Numbered from the stretch's first letter, positions 18,277 through 33,376 are shown. The stretch is DNA of 64,000 nucleotides from Marinobacter sp. 2_MG-2023 (GCF_030546935.1 NZ_JAUOPH010000008.1:1-64000); one strand, 5' to 3'. Notes: a model not told the origin generated them from the letters alone. Program-made: numbers and translations.

Positions 18277-19332
18277 ATGCCCGGAAACCGACCTGTCAGG
18301 CTGTTTGCCTCCTGCGTGATTCTGCTTCTGCTGGCGGGTTGCAACCCTTTTTCAGAGGTTCGTCCGATGATGGACGAATACGTAGAGAGGGTTAGCCGTG
18401 TGCTGGACACAGAGCCCGAGTATTCCCGGATTCCTGCCACGGACCAGATGCCAAGGCGCCGCAACCGTGTGTTGCCTATGCCCGAGCTCGAACTGAGCAT
18501 GCTGGATTTTTTGTCGTTATACGGTTGTGAGCTGCAATACGTGGTTGGCGAGAAAAATTCCGTTATGGGCAAGGTGATGCAGCCCCTTAACCGCCTGCGC
18601 TATGAAGTTCGCTTTATCCGCGCTGCCGGTGATTGCCTGAAAACGGTCGAAAATGATGAACTTCAGGAAGTTTTAAAAAAGGCTATTGCCAGTAAACGCG
18701 AAACACTGCCAATTGCTGTCTGGAATGCGACTTGGGGCGTGGAAGAAGTGGAAACACTGTTCACGCTTGCCAAGGGCGAGTACCCGATTGCGGCTGACGA
18801 TCCGCTCTCGGATCTTGCTCGGGACGTTCGTCAACTAAACGGCTCTGTGGCGGTACTGATGGAGCAGGATCTTGAGGTGGACCTGGGCTTTTGGGGTGAT
18901 GTGCATCAACGCTGGCAGGCGGAGTATCGGGCAGGCCAGTTGATTAACAGCGCCCGGCTTGTCACAGCCCGCCTCGGGGATGCCACAGGCATTATCCGTC
19001 AGCGGCTTGATAGCCGCCCGCTATGCCTTAATGGCAAGCCAAATAACCAGTCTGACATAGTTCAGAGCATGTTTTTCAGTATCTATATCGAGAAAGTACA
19101 ACCCTATCTCGCGGACTTGCGGCGTGCACGCACAGATCTGATTAAGCCACTATCCGAGCTGGCAACCATGCAGGCTGATGTTATGCCCGATCAGTTTCGC
19201 GTGTGGTATCAATCAGCGCTGGCTCTGGGCGGGCGTGAAAGCGTATGGGCGAGCCTGGATGCCGCAGTAAATACTCATACCAAAGCCTGGCAAGCGCTGC
19301 TGGAGCAGTGTGGGTTGAGGCCCGGGGCCTAA
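18277..19332 (+). CDS. DUF3080 family lipoprotein
   Basis: A 351-residue predicted lipoprotein: the signal peptide ends in LLLLAGC with lipid Cys22. The rest resembles the DUF3080 family of marine gammaproteobacteria, whose function is unknown; it is helical and soluble with few cysteines (for example YGCELQY and GDCLKTV). It follows mtnC by 20 nt and may share its transcript. It converges on the GspE-like gene; the 30 nt between the stops show no clear terminator. Confidence 0.8.
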   Translation: MPGNRPVRLFASCVILLLLAGCNPFSEVRPMMDEYVERVSRVLDTEPEYSRIPATDQMPRRRNRVLPMPELELSMLDFLSLYGCELQYVVGEKNSVMGKVMQPLNRLRYEVRFIRAAGDCLKTVENDELQEVLKKAIASKRETLPIAVWNATWGVEEVETLFTLAKGEYPIAADDPLSDLARDVRQLNGSVAVLMEQDLEVDLGFWGDVHQRWQAEYRAGQLINSARLVTARLGDATGIIRQRLDSRPLCLNGKPNNQSDIVQSMFFSIYIEKVQPYLADLRRARTDLIKPLSELATMQADVMPDQFRVWYQSALALGGRESVWASLDAAVNTHTKAWQALLEQCGLRPGA

Positions 19333-19362
19333 CCTTCGTGACTCTTCTGGTTATATCCGCTG

Positions 19363-21177
19363 TCAGCGCTGGCTTTCCGGCGTTACCCTGAGAATTTCCT
19401 CAACGGTGGTCAGGCCGCTGGCTACCTTTTGTGCGCCGCTTAGACGCAGTGATTTCATACCCTCCCGGTAGGCGCTCAGTCGCAGCTTTTCCAGTTCGCA
19501 TTCATCGGTAATCTGACTCGTTAGCGCGCCTGAAAGCGTCATGATCTCGTATACGCCAGCGCGACCAAGGTAACCTGTATTGCGACACTCCAGGCAACCA
19601 ACCGGCTTGTGGAACTCTTGTGGTGCAGGTGCTTTCCAGGGTCTTGTGAGAGTCTGCCACGCCTGAACATCAACCGGGGCCGGCGCTTTACAATGGGGGC
19701 AGAGGGTGCGCACCAGGCGTTGGGCCATAACCCCCAGTACTGTTGCACGAATCAGATACGGAGGAATACCCAACTCCATCATTCGGGTCAAGGCGCTTGG
19801 CGCATCGTTTGTATGCAAGGTTGAGAGTACCAGATGACCGGTGAGTGCTGCTTGCACTGCCATTTCAGCGGTTTCCAGGTCACGGATTTCACCGATCATG
19901 ATGATGTCCGGATCCTGCCTCAGCAAAGCCCGGACACCGGAGGCAAAGGTAAGGTCTATATTGGTTTGGACCTGCATCTGATTGAATGCGGCCTCAACCA
20001 TCTCGATAGGGTCCTCAATAGTGCAGACATTAAGCTCGGCAGTCGCAATTTGTTTCAGTGTGGAGTACAGCGTTGTGGTTTTGCCGGAGCCCGTAGGACC
20101 AGTGACCAGCACTATTCCGTGGGGCTTCGAGGTTGCCTCCTGCCAGCGCTCCCGGTCATCTCGGCTGAACCCCAGTTGTTCGTAGGATTTCAGCAAGACG
20201 TCCGGATCAAATATCCGCATCACCATCTTTTCCCCGAATGCCGTCGGCATGGTGGCCAGTCGCAGCTCTACTTCTTTGTTGTCGGGCTTTCGGGTTTTCA
20301 GGCGGCCATCTTGTGGCCGGCGCTTTTCGGCGACGTTCAGGCGCCCCAGAATCTTGAGCCGGCTGGTAATAGCCATGCCTACGTGTTCAGGGAACTCATA
20401 AACGCTGTGCAAAACGCCGTCAATCCGGAAACGAACATGGGTCAGCGTTCGTCTTGGTTCAATGTGAATGTCGGATGCGCGCTGATCAAAGGCGTACTGC
20501 AACAGCCAATCGACGATGCGCACAACGTGTTGGTCATTGGCATCTGCACTGTCACTGGCCCCCAGGTCCAGAAGCTGCTCCAGATTCTGATGGCCTGCGC
20601 TATTACCCGGCGCCTGGCTGCCGCTGGCTTTATTGACGGAATTTGCAAGCTGGTAAAACTCCACGGAATAACGGCGGATATTTTCAGGATTCGCTACCAC
20701 GCGGCGGATGTCTTTGCGCAAGGCCTGCCGCAGGTTGCCTTCCCAGTCATTCTTGAAGGGTTCGGCACTGGCTACCAGGATCTCGTCCTGCCTGATCTCT
20801 ACAGCCAGAATGCCGTGGCGCTGGGCGAACGCATATGACATGACTCGGGCAATCGCAGGTGTATCTATTTTCAGCGGATCAATGTGGTAATAGGGCTGGT
20901 CAGCCCAGCCTGCCAGCCATTGCGTTAGTCGCTCAAGATCCAGGGTCGCACCGCTTTTTTCACTGGAAAGAGCGGCAATCGCCACCAGCTCCAAAGGATG
21001 ACGTTTTGCTGACTGATTGCTGGCTGCGCCCAGGTTGGCAGAAAGCACGCGTTCTGCGTCTTCCTGGCTGATTTCGCCGTCGCTCACCAGTGCTGTGCAG
21101 ATATCCCGCAAAGTCAGCGTGCTTCTGGGTGGCGCTGGCGGTCGTGATGGTTGCGTTGTTTTGTTGGGCTCGGCCAT
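19363..21177 (-). CDS. GspE/PulE-type secretion or pilus ATPase
   Basis: A 604-residue AAA+ ATPase of the type II secretion/type IV pilus family. It has an N-terminal GSPII_E-like region (about 60-180), an N2 domain with SDIHIEP (about 235), Walker A GPTGSGKT (360-367), Asp box (about 387), Walker B DPDIIMIGE (422-430), His box GHLVLSTLHTND (447-458) and a tetracysteine zinc site Cys493/Cys496/Cys528/Cys531. Such proteins drive pseudopilus or pilus assembly from the inner membrane. No other secretion or pilin genes are in this window, so it is an isolated ATPase gene. Its partner machine is unknown. Confidence 0.9.
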   Translation of the reverse strand: MAEPNKTTQPSRPPAPPRSTLTLRDICTALVSDGEISQEDAERVLSANLGAASNQSAKRHPLELVAIAALSSEKSGATLDLERLTQWLAGWADQPYYHIDPLKIDTPAIARVMSYAFAQRHGILAVEIRQDEILVASAEPFKNDWEGNLRQALRKDIRRVVANPENIRRYSVEFYQLANSVNKASGSQAPGNSAGHQNLEQLLDLGASDSADANDQHVVRIVDWLLQYAFDQRASDIHIEPRRTLTHVRFRIDGVLHSVYEFPEHVGMAITSRLKILGRLNVAEKRRPQDGRLKTRKPDNKEVELRLATMPTAFGEKMVMRIFDPDVLLKSYEQLGFSRDDRERWQEATSKPHGIVLVTGPTGSGKTTTLYSTLKQIATAELNVCTIEDPIEMVEAAFNQMQVQTNIDLTFASGVRALLRQDPDIIMIGEIRDLETAEMAVQAALTGHLVLSTLHTNDAPSALTRMMELGIPPYLIRATVLGVMAQRLVRTLCPHCKAPAPVDVQAWQTLTRPWKAPAPQEFHKPVGCLECRNTGYLGRAGVYEIMTLSGALTSQITDECELEKLRLSAYREGMKSLRLSGAQKVASGLTTVEEILRVTPESQR

Positions 21178-21206
21178 TAAGTATCACTTTCCGGTGCTGG
21201 AGTATT

Positions 21207-21566
21207 TCAGCCTGTCACTCGCCGATTCACCTTAAGATGCACCATTGCCACGATAAACAGCAGTAAGGTGAGCAACATAAGAATGACGGGGCCTGCTGCA
21301 CCCTGGCTTAGCCAGGCTGAAACTACCGCTTGAGTGAAATAAAAGATAACCACGAATGCCAGCCAGATATAACCACGATTGTTGCCTTTGAAAACCGGTA
21401 TTGCCAATGCCAACAATGGGATTAATTTGACTGAAAGTATCAACGCTATCGAAACGCCTTCGACCGGTGCAGGATAGAAGGTTGTAACCAGCAGGACAGC
21501 CAAAACGGACAGATAAAGAAACTGGGTTGCCCGTGCGGTGTATCGGGCTTTGGGATTGTACAGCAT
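21207..21566 (-). CDS. DUF2069 family membrane protein
   Basis: A 119-residue protein made largely of four hydrophobic segments, matching the small inner-membrane family DUF2069. The start is set at ATG 21566 (MLYNPKARYT); the open frame runs on upstream to 21686 but then overlaps wrbA, and the extra residues look non-native. It follows wrbA by 52 nt on the same strand. In Pseudomonas the arsC-wrbA-DUF2069 order is also found, and there it continues into hda. Function unknown. Confidence 0.75.
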   Translation of the reverse strand: MLYNPKARYTARATQFLYLSVLAVLLVTTFYPAPVEGVSIALILSVKLIPLLALAIPVFKGNNRGYIWLAFVVIFYFTQAVVSAWLSQGAAGPVILMLLTLLLFIVAMVHLKVNRRVTG

Positions 21567-21618
21567 TGTGAGATTCCAAAAGGTATAAAGAGCTTTACGT
21601 GGCGTGGCTGTATTCGTC

Positions 21619-22609
<991 letters not shown>

Positions 22610-22681
22610 CTTCGTGCCTGTTTGTTGAAATGGATGCTGCAACTATAGAGTGTGGCCCGCAGTCTAACAGGAGGTTTACCC

Positions 22682-23149
22682 GTGCAGAACCCTGTCGTCT
22701 CCCGGCTGATCCGGAGGGTAGCTATTGCAGGTGCGTTGGCTTTGGTGGCTTTGCTGGCAGGCTGTCAGAAAGTCGAACTGGAGCGAGCAGAAGGTCAGAA
22801 GCTAGCGTGGGACACTCTGCGCGGCCAGTGGGTGCTGGTTAACTATTGGGCCGAATGGTGCAAGCCCTGCCTGGAAGAAATTCCGGAGCTCAACGAGCTG
22901 GATAAGGCACCGGATATTACCGTTCTGGGTGTCAATTTTGATGCTGTGAAGGGTGATGCCCTGGTGGATCTCGGCAAGCGCATGGGTATTGAGTTCACCA
23001 TGCTGGCAGAGGATCCGGGCCCGGAATTCGACTGGAAGCTTCCGGTTGCCTTACCGGCTACCTTTATCGTGAACCCCGACGGAAACCTTCTGGAGGCCCG
23101 CTTTGGCCCGCAGACAGAAGAAGAGATACGGGCATTGATTGGCGGCTGA
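22682..23149 (+). CDS. TlpA-like thioredoxin-fold lipoprotein
   Basis: A 155-residue exported disulfide protein. The start is chosen at GTG 22682 because a strong ribosome site (aggagg) lies just upstream; the in-frame GTG at 22652 lacks one. The signal peptide ends in LLAGC (lipid Cys28) and the active site is WCKPC (Cys60, Cys63), followed by the cis-Pro region VALPATFIVN. TlpA/ResA-type proteins reduce disulfides in exported proteins, often cytochromes c. It diverges from arsC and precedes dnaE by 48 nt. Confidence 0.88.
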   Translation: MQNPVVSRLIRRVAIAGALALVALLAGCQKVELERAEGQKLAWDTLRGQWVLVNYWAEWCKPCLEEIPELNELDKAPDITVLGVNFDAVKGDALVDLGKRMGIEFTMLAEDPGPEFDWKLPVALPATFIVNPDGNLLEARFGPQTEEEIRALIGG

Positions 23150-23197
23150 ACACGGCCGGCTTTTTAACGAATTTACATGCAGGAACTACCTGAGTTT

Positions 23198-26100
23198 ATG
23201 TCGCAGACATTTGTACATCTTCGCGTGCATTCTGAACACTCCATGGTGGACGGCCTTGTGCGCGTTAAACCGCTGGTCAAGCGCGTTGTAGAGCTTGGCA
23301 TGCCGGCCGTAGGCCTGACAGAGCAGTCCAACATGTGCTCGCTGGTCCGGTTTTACAAGGCGACAACCGGCGCGGGTGTAAAACCTGTTATTGGCGCGGA
23401 TCTATGGCTGGAGAACCCGGACGAACCGGAAGTTCCCTTCCGCTTGACGCTACTGGCCCGTGATGACAAGGGTTATCTCAACCTCACAGAAATCATCTCT
23501 CTTGGGTATACCGAAGGGCAGCGTTACGGCAAGCCCATCATTCAGCGCAAATGGCTGGAAAGCAGAACTGATGGTCTGATTGCCATGTCCGGCGCGAAAA
23601 TGGGCGATGTGGGTAAGGCTTTGCTGTCTGATAAGCCAGAGCTGGCAAAAGCCAGAGCCGAATACTGGATGAACCTGTATCCAGGCTCTTATTATCTGGA
23701 ACTGCAGAGAACTGGCCGGCCTGGTGATGAAGACTGCCTGCATATGAGCGTTGAGCTGGCCGAGAAAATCGGGCTTCCGGTTGTTGCTACCAATGACGTG
23801 CACTTTCTCGAAGCCGACGACTTTGAGGCTCATGAGGCCCGGGTCTGCATCGGTGAAAGCAGGGCTCTGGACGACCCGCGCCGGGACCGCCGCTTCAGCG
23901 ACCAACAATACCTCCGCAGTGCGGAGGAAATGATTGAGTTATTCAGTGATATTCCTGAAGCCATCCAGAACACGGTTGAGATAGCGCGGCGTTGCTCTGT
24001 GACCGTGCGTATGGGCGAGTACTTCCTGCCCAATTATCCGGTGCCTGAAGGCATGACCATGGACGAATACTTCCGAAAGGTGTCTGAGGATGGCCTGGAA
24101 GATCGTCTGGCAAAAACCCTTCCCAAGGACGATCCCGATTACGACAGCAAGCGTGAAGCCTACTATAAGCGTCTGAATTTCGAGCTGGATATCATTATCC
24201 AGATGGGGTTCCCAGGTTACTTCCTGATCGTAATGGACTTCATCAAGTGGGCCAAGAACAACGGTGTTCCTGTGGGGCCGGGTCGTGGTTCAGGTGCCGG
24301 CTCGCTTGTGGCTTATGCCCAGCTGATTACCGATCTGGATCCGTTGGAATACGATTTGCTGTTCGAGCGTTTTCTTAACCCTGAACGGGTGTCCATGCCC
24401 GACTTTGATGTCGATTTCTGCATGGAAGGTCGGGATCGTGTCATTGCCTACGTGGCTGAAAAATACGGCCGTGAAGCGGTTTCCCAGATTATTACCTTTG
24501 GAACCATGGCTGCCAAGGCGGTGGTTCGTGATGTTGCCCGGGTGCAGGGCAAGTCATACGGTCTGGCAGACAAACTCTCCAAGATGATTCCCTTTGAAGT
24601 GGGAATGACATTGGGTAAGGCAATTGAACAGGAGCCCACGCTGAAGGAATTCCTTGAGCAGGACGAAGAAGCCCAGGAAATCTGGGAAATGGCTCTCAAG
24701 CTTGAAGGCGTGTGCCGAAATGCTGGTAAGCACGCCGGTGGCGTTGTCATTGCACCCACAAAGATTACCGACTTCTCGCCGCTGTATTGTGATGATGAAG
24801 GCGGTAGCCTGGTTACCCAGTTTGACAAAAATGATGTGGAAGAAGCCGGGCTGGTGAAGTTCGACTTTCTCGGCCTCCGAACGCTGACCATCATTGATTG
24901 GGCGCTCAAAATGATTAATCCACGGCGAGCGGGCCGTGGTCTGGCACCCTTGGATATCAACGAGATTCCGCTGGATGATCCGGCGTCGTTTGTGATGCTG
25001 AAAAAGGCCGAGACAACTGCGGTGTTCCAGCTGGAATCACGCGGCATGAAGGATCTTATCCGCCGCCTTCAGCCAGATTCCCTGGAAGACATGATTGCCC
25101 TGGTGGCTTTGTTCCGCCCCGGCCCCCTGCAGTCGGGCATGGTTGATGACTTTATCGACCGGAAGCATGGCAAGCAGCCGATGTCGTTCCCGCATCCGGA
25201 TTATCAGTACGAAGGCTTGAAGCCGGTTCTGGAGCCCACCTATGGGGTCATCCTTTATCAGGAGCAGGTCATGCAGATTGCTCAGGTGATGGGTGGCTAC
25301 TCCCTGGGTAATGCGGACATGCTCCGGCGAGCTATGGGTAAGAAAAAACCCGAAGAAATGGCCAAGCAGAAGCAGTTCTTTCTTGATGGATGCGAAAGCA
25401 ACGGTATCAACAAAACCCTAGCGGAAAATATCTTTGATCTGGTGGAGAAGTTCGCGGGTTACGGCTTTAACAAATCCCACTCAGCAGCCTATGCACTGGT
25501 CTCCTACCAAACATTGTGGCTGAAGGCGCACTATACCGCTGAGTTCATGGCTGCGGTATTGACCGCAGATATGCAGAACACAGACAAAGTGGTCACGCTG
25601 GTCGAGGAGTGCCGCAACCTGAAGCTCGATCTGGTGCTGCCAGATGTAAGCCGTTCGGAATACACGTTTACAGTGAACGATGAAGGCCAGATTGTTTACG
25701 GGCTCGGTGCGATAAAGGGGTTGGGTGAAGGTCCGATCCAGGCCATTGTGGAGGGGCGGGCCGACGGCGAGCCTTACCAGGACCTGTTCGACTTCTGTCG
25801 CAAAGTTGATCTCAAGAAAATCAACAAGCGAGCCATGGAGGCCCTTATCCGTTCCGGCGCCATGGACAAGCTGGGTGCCAGCCGTGCTCAACTGATGGCG
25901 AGCATACCGAAAGCGGTTCAGCAGGCGGATCAGCAGTCACGCAATGAGTCCGTTGGCATGATGGACATGTTCGGCGAAATGCTGGAAGCCACTGACGGTG
26001 GAGACCCATACGCAGACGTTGTCGGCTTGCGGGAATGGCCGCAGAAGCAACGCCTGAAAGGTGAGAAGGATACGCTTGGTCTGTACCTGACAGGGCACCC

Positions 26101-26680
26101 GTTTGACGAATATGAGCGGGAAGTCAGGCGTTTCGTGCGCTCATCCATTTCCGATCTCAAGCCGAACAAATCACCTCAAAGGGTTGCAGGGCTCGTGGTT
26201 GCGCAGCGAACTATGAAAACTCGAACCGGTTCCACCATGTGCTTTATCACCCTGGATGACCGGAGTGCGCGGATTGAAGCTACGCTGTTTTCGGAAGCAT
26301 TCTTTGAAAACCGGGAGCTGCTGCAATCGGATCAGGTGATTGTGGTTGAGGGGCAGGTGAGCCACGATGACTATTCCGGCCAGATGAAAATGCGCGTGAG
26401 CTCGGTCATGGACGTGCCAAGTGCCCGGAGGCAGTTCAGCAAAGGCCTGAAACTGAATTTGCATGCCGATCAGCTGCAGAATGGCCTGCTTGATAAAATC
26501 GACAGTACGCTCAGACCATTTCGCTGTGACGGTAGCCCGGTCTGGATTGAATACAGCAGCCCGGACGCCAGCACCCGGATTGAACTGGGGGAAAGCTGGC
26601 GGGTGCAGCCGGACGACAACCTGCTGCTGGAGCTTAAATATCTGATGGGCGACCAGTGCGTGGAACTGGTCTATGATTGA
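23198..26680 (+). CDS. dnaE: DNA polymerase III subunit alpha
   Basis: A 1160-residue replicative polymerase of the C family. The start is placed at ATG 23198 (SQTFVHLRVHSEHS), matching family N termini, not at ATG 23177. Domains in order: PHP (about 1-280), palm/polymerase with GRGSGAGS and the catalytic acidic motif PDFDVDF (about 400), fingers, tandem helix-hairpin-helix and OB-fold region (about 990-1080), and the tau-binding C terminus. It heads the long housekeeping run dnaE-accA-tilS-pyrG found in Pseudomonas. Confidence 0.97.
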   Translation: MSQTFVHLRVHSEHSMVDGLVRVKPLVKRVVELGMPAVGLTEQSNMCSLVRFYKATTGAGVKPVIGADLWLENPDEPEVPFRLTLLARDDKGYLNLTEIISLGYTEGQRYGKPIIQRKWLESRTDGLIAMSGAKMGDVGKALLSDKPELAKARAEYWMNLYPGSYYLELQRTGRPGDEDCLHMSVELAEKIGLPVVATNDVHFLEADDFEAHEARVCIGESRALDDPRRDRRFSDQQYLRSAEEMIELFSDIPEAIQNTVEIARRCSVTVRMGEYFLPNYPVPEGMTMDEYFRKVSEDGLEDRLAKTLPKDDPDYDSKREAYYKRLNFELDIIIQMGFPGYFLIVMDFIKWAKNNGVPVGPGRGSGAGSLVAYAQLITDLDPLEYDLLFERFLNPERVSMPDFDVDFCMEGRDRVIAYVAEKYGREAVSQIITFGTMAAKAVVRDVARVQGKSYGLADKLSKMIPFEVGMTLGKAIEQEPTLKEFLEQDEEAQEIWEMALKLEGVCRNAGKHAGGVVIAPTKITDFSPLYCDDEGGSLVTQFDKNDVEEAGLVKFDFLGLRTLTIIDWALKMINPRRAGRGLAPLDINEIPLDDPASFVMLKKAETTAVFQLESRGMKDLIRRLQPDSLEDMIALVALFRPGPLQSGMVDDFIDRKHGKQPMSFPHPDYQYEGLKPVLEPTYGVILYQEQVMQIAQVMGGYSLGNADMLRRAMGKKKPEEMAKQKQFFLDGCESNGINKTLAENIFDLVEKFAGYGFNKSHSAAYALVSYQTLWLKAHYTAEFMAAVLTADMQNTDKVVTLVEECRNLKLDLVLPDVSRSEYTFTVNDEGQIVYGLGAIKGLGEGPIQAIVEGRADGEPYQDLFDFCRKVDLKKINKRAMEALIRSGAMDKLGASRAQLMASIPKAVQQADQQSRNESVGMMDMFGEMLEATDGGDPYADVVGLREWPQKQRLKGEKDTLGLYLTGHPFDEYEREVRRFVRSSISDLKPNKSPQRVAGLVVAQRTMKTRTGSTMCFITLDDRSARIEATLFSEAFFENRELLQSDQVIVVEGQVSHDDYSGQMKMRVSSVMDVPSARRQFSKGLKLNLHADQLQNGLLDKIDSTLRPFRCDGSPVWIEYSSPDASTRIELGESWRVQPDDNLLLELKYLMGDQCVELVYD

Positions 26681-26837
26681 GTGAACAAGGTGGGATGCTG
26701 CCCGAATATTAAATATTTGTCAGATTGCGGACTCATACCAATGTCCGCTTTAGACGTGATCCGGGCGCTGCTATCTTTGTACCAAATTCTGTGTTGGCGG
26801 AGCTTTGCTTTGCCTGGCAAAAAAATGATGGAACATC

Positions 26838-27791
26838 ATGAACCCTAATTATCTCGATTTCGAACAGCCGATTGCCGACCTTGAAGCCAAGATTGAAGAG
26901 CTTCGCATGGTAGGGAACGACACCGACATCAACATTTCTGATGAAATTACCCGACTGAAGAAGAAAAGCGTTAGCCTGACTGAGAACATATTCTCGGACT
27001 TGCATCCGTGGGATGTTGCCCGCCTTGCGAGGCATCCGCGCCGGCCTTATACCCTGGACTATGTCGAAATGATCTTTGATGATTTCGATGAGCTCCATGG
27101 CGACAGGCGTTATGCAGATGATCAGGCCATTGTCGGCGGCACAGCGCGGCTGAACGATATGCCTGTAATGGTGATTGGCCATCAGAAGGGCCGTGAAGTG
27201 CGGGATAAGGTCAAGCGCAATTTTGGTATGCCCCGTCCTGAAGGCTACCGCAAAGCTTTGCGCCTGATGGAAATGGCCGAGCGCTTCAGAATGCCTATTC
27301 TCACGTTTATTGACACCCCGGGAGCCTATCCTGGTATAGGTGCCGAAGAGCGTGGCCAGAGTGAGGCCATTGCGTTCAATCTCGCAGTCATGTCACGGCT
27401 GAAAACGCCAATCATTTCTACAGTGATTGGTGAGGGTGGTTCTGGTGGTGCTTTGGCCATCGGCGTATGCGATCAGTTAAATATGCTGCAATATTCGACC
27501 TATGCCGTTATATCCCCGGAAGGTTGTGCTTCCATTCTCTGGAAAAGTGCGGAGTATGCCTCCCAGGCCGCTGAGGCCATGGGCGTCACTGCAGATCGCC
27601 TGAAGGATCTCGGGCTGGCAGATAATGTCATTACTGAGCCCTTGGGTGGTGCGCACCGCAACCCAGAGAAAATGGCTGAAGCCCTGCGCGAAACGCTCAC
27701 CAAGGGTATGGCTGAGCTTAGCCGCTTACCTTTGGATGAGTTGGTATCCCGGCGGTATGAGCGGTTGACCCGCTATGACAACGGGCGCTAA
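26838..27791 (+). CDS. accA: Acetyl-CoA carboxylase carboxyltransferase subunit alpha
   Basis: A 317-residue subunit that, with AccD, transfers carboxyl from biotin to acetyl-CoA, giving malonyl-CoA for fatty acid synthesis. The crotonase-like core shows [19 protein letters not shown] and [12 protein letters not shown], which form oxyanion and CoA sites. Length is normal. It follows dnaE by 157 nt and overlaps tilS by 17 nt. accD is not in this window, as usual. Confidence 0.98.
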   Translation: MNPNYLDFEQPIADLEAKIEELRMVGNDTDINISDEITRLKKKSVSLTENIFSDLHPWDVARLARHPRRPYTLDYVEMIFDDFDELHGDRRYADDQAIVGGTARLNDMPVMVIGHQKGREVRDKVKRNFGMPRPEGYRKALRLMEMAERFRMPILTFIDTPGAYPGIGAEERGQSEAIAFNLAVMSRLKTPIISTVIGEGGSGGALAIGVCDQLNMLQYSTYAVISPEGCASILWKSAEYASQAAEAMGVTADRLKDLGLADNVITEPLGGAHRNPEKMAEALRETLTKGMAELSRLPLDELVSRRYERLTRYDNGR

Positions 27792-29115
27792 GCCCCTGAC
27801 TGGGTTTGCCTTTTCTGAAACTTTGAGTACGCCGGTAAAAGCCGTTTCTGGCTACCGGCGGCTTTGGGTTGCCCTCAGTGGCGGCCTGGATTCCACCCTT
27901 CTTCTGCATCTTGCCTCGCTTTACCATTCCAAAGTGAGGGCGGTGCACATAAATCATCAGCTTCAGGTTAATGCCGGCACGACAGAAGGCTTCTGTCGCG
28001 ATCTGTGCTCCCGGCTGGCGGTGCCGTTGACGGTTATTCCTGTGTCGGTCAACCTCAGTGGCGGCCCGGGCGAAGGCCTTGAAGAGGCTGCTCGCAAGGC
28101 TCGTTATGAGGCCTTCGAAGCACTCCTTGAACCAGGTGATATTCTGCTAATGGCCCATCATGCTGATGATCAGGCCGAAACCATTCTTTTTCGAATGTTT
28201 CGTGGTAGCGGCGTGGCCGGTCTTGCCGGAATGCCCAGAAGGCGAGTGTTGGGGGACGGGCAACTTGTCCGGCCGCTGCTGAACGTTGAGCGGTCAGAAC
28301 TTGAAGGCCAGGCGCGTCAGGCCGGCATTTCGTGGGTCGAAGACCCAAGTAATACAGATCAAAAGTTTGATCGCAATTTCTTGCGCCTCAGCATTCTCCC
28401 TTTGCTCAAAAAACGCTGGCAGGGCTTTAATCAGCGGCTTCGGCATACTGCGGGGGCGTGTTCGGACAGCGATTTCCTGAATCAGCGCCTGGCCGAGTTG
28501 CATTGGCAAATGCTGGGGGCGCATCGATACCGGTTGCCCGTCCCGGAGCTCAGCAAGCTAGCTCTCGCGGAGCAGAAAAATCTTCTGCGCTGGTGGATCC
28601 GGCGGGCCGGGTATCATCCCCCGTCGATCAGTGACTGGTCTCAGGTCCTGCATGATCTTTTACAGGCAGCAGAAGACAGGGCGCCTGAGCTACGGGCAGA
28701 GGGGTATAGCCTGCAGCGCTTTAATCGCGAGCTCTACCTGGTTTCTGATAAACCAGAATTGCCGACACAGGCTGTTTGGCTGGAACCGGGCCAGCAAGTG
28801 GCCTGGGGTGAGTGGAAAATTCACCTTGAGTCGGTGGCTACAGCGAAAACTGATGTGCCGCCTATACGAATATGTACGAGGCAGGGTGGAGAGCGCATCC
28901 GTTTTCACCCGGATGGCCCGTCAAAATCTTTGAAAAAATGGCTTCAGGAGAAGGCTGTTCCACCATGGCAAAGAGCCCGCCTGCCGCTGATTTTTGTGGG
29001 TATGGCGGGCCCTGGTGAGCTTGTTGGCATTGGCGATTTATGGTGTTCTGAACAATACTGCGGAAACGCCCCTGCGGCAGGCTGGCGGCTGATTGTGGAG
29101 CGGGATTGTGATTGA
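27775..29115 (+). CDS. tilS: tRNA(Ile)-lysidine synthase
   Basis: A 446-residue enzyme that converts C34 of the CAU-anticodon isoleucine tRNA to lysidine using ATP and lysine. The N-type PP-loop SGGLDS is at 35-40, followed by [23 protein letters not shown] and the TilS substrate-binding and C-terminal domains (about 230-440). The start overlaps the end of accA by 17 nt, which suggests coupled translation. Confidence 0.95.
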   Translation: MTTGAKPLTGFAFSETLSTPVKAVSGYRRLWVALSGGLDSTLLLHLASLYHSKVRAVHINHQLQVNAGTTEGFCRDLCSRLAVPLTVIPVSVNLSGGPGEGLEEAARKARYEAFEALLEPGDILLMAHHADDQAETILFRMFRGSGVAGLAGMPRRRVLGDGQLVRPLLNVERSELEGQARQAGISWVEDPSNTDQKFDRNFLRLSILPLLKKRWQGFNQRLRHTAGACSDSDFLNQRLAELHWQMLGAHRYRLPVPELSKLALAEQKNLLRWWIRRAGYHPPSISDWSQVLHDLLQAAEDRAPELRAEGYSLQRFNRELYLVSDKPELPTQAVWLEPGQQVAWGEWKIHLESVATAKTDVPPIRICTRQGGERIRFHPDGPSKSLKKWLQEKAVPPWQRARLPLIFVGMAGPGELVGIGDLWCSEQYCGNAPAAGWRLIVERDCD

Positions 29116-29160
29116 GTCGCTGAGGGCTTTCTGGTAGTCTGGCGTCCCATCTTGAGATGA

Positions 29161-31696
<2,536 letters not shown>

Positions 31697-31712
31697 TTAG
31701 CCTTGGTGGCAC

Positions 31713-31819
31713 GAGCAAGCTGGTAGGGCCTTACGAAACACGCTGTGAATACGTCCATGTACGCTTGGCTACGCCATCCATGGCTTCGCACAGTTTCGTA
31801 AGGCCCTACCAGCTCGCTC
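31713..31819 (+). repeat. Palindromic intergenic element, copy 1 (kdsA-eno)
   Basis: Two 27-nt arms (31713-31739 and 31793-31819) are complementary at 26 of 27 positions and enclose a 53-nt core (31740-31792). The core holds two small hairpins: around 31750-31763 (imperfect) and gccatccatggc near 31773-31784. The core is related to copies 2 and 3 in this window (about 39 of 54 positions with copy 2 by hand alignment), while the arms are only distantly similar to copy 2 and unlike copy 3. No open reading frame is supported. Confidence 0.88.
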
Positions 31820-31841
31820 TTGATCAGACTTCTTATATTGA

Positions 31842-33170
<1,329 letters not shown>

Positions 33171-33226
33171 CATCAGTAGCTTTTACCTTTGTCCCTGAAA
33201 CTCCGGGGTTCAGGGAATGGAATATT

Positions 33227-33272
33227 AAGGCCGTCGTGTATTGAATGAAAGTTCAGCCACGATGGCCTTTTT
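33227..33272 (+). terminator. Rho-independent terminator after eno
   Basis: A 12-bp stem with one G-T pair (33227-33238 with 33258-33269), a 19-nt loop and a TTTTT tract ending at 33272. A second, smaller hairpin (33192-33199 with 33209-33216) without a T run sits just upstream and may help stabilise the transcript end. Confidence 0.8.
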
Positions 33273-33376
33273 GTCCAATCAGTTAGAAGAATTTGTTGCT
33301 AATCTACTCTAAGGTCTATACTTAGCGTCCGGTGTTTGGTTTTTGATCGTTTAACTCGTGAACGGAATCGGTATTA

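Noticed and set aside
19834..20838. A 334-codon open frame on the plus strand opposite the GspE-like gene
   Set aside because: It is fully antisense to an ATPase with intact motifs, shows no recognisable domain and has no ribosome site; it is a shadow frame.
23177..23197. Upstream ATG for dnaE at 23177
   Set aside because: The seven extra residues do not match family N termini and no ribosome site precedes it; ATG 23198 fits better.
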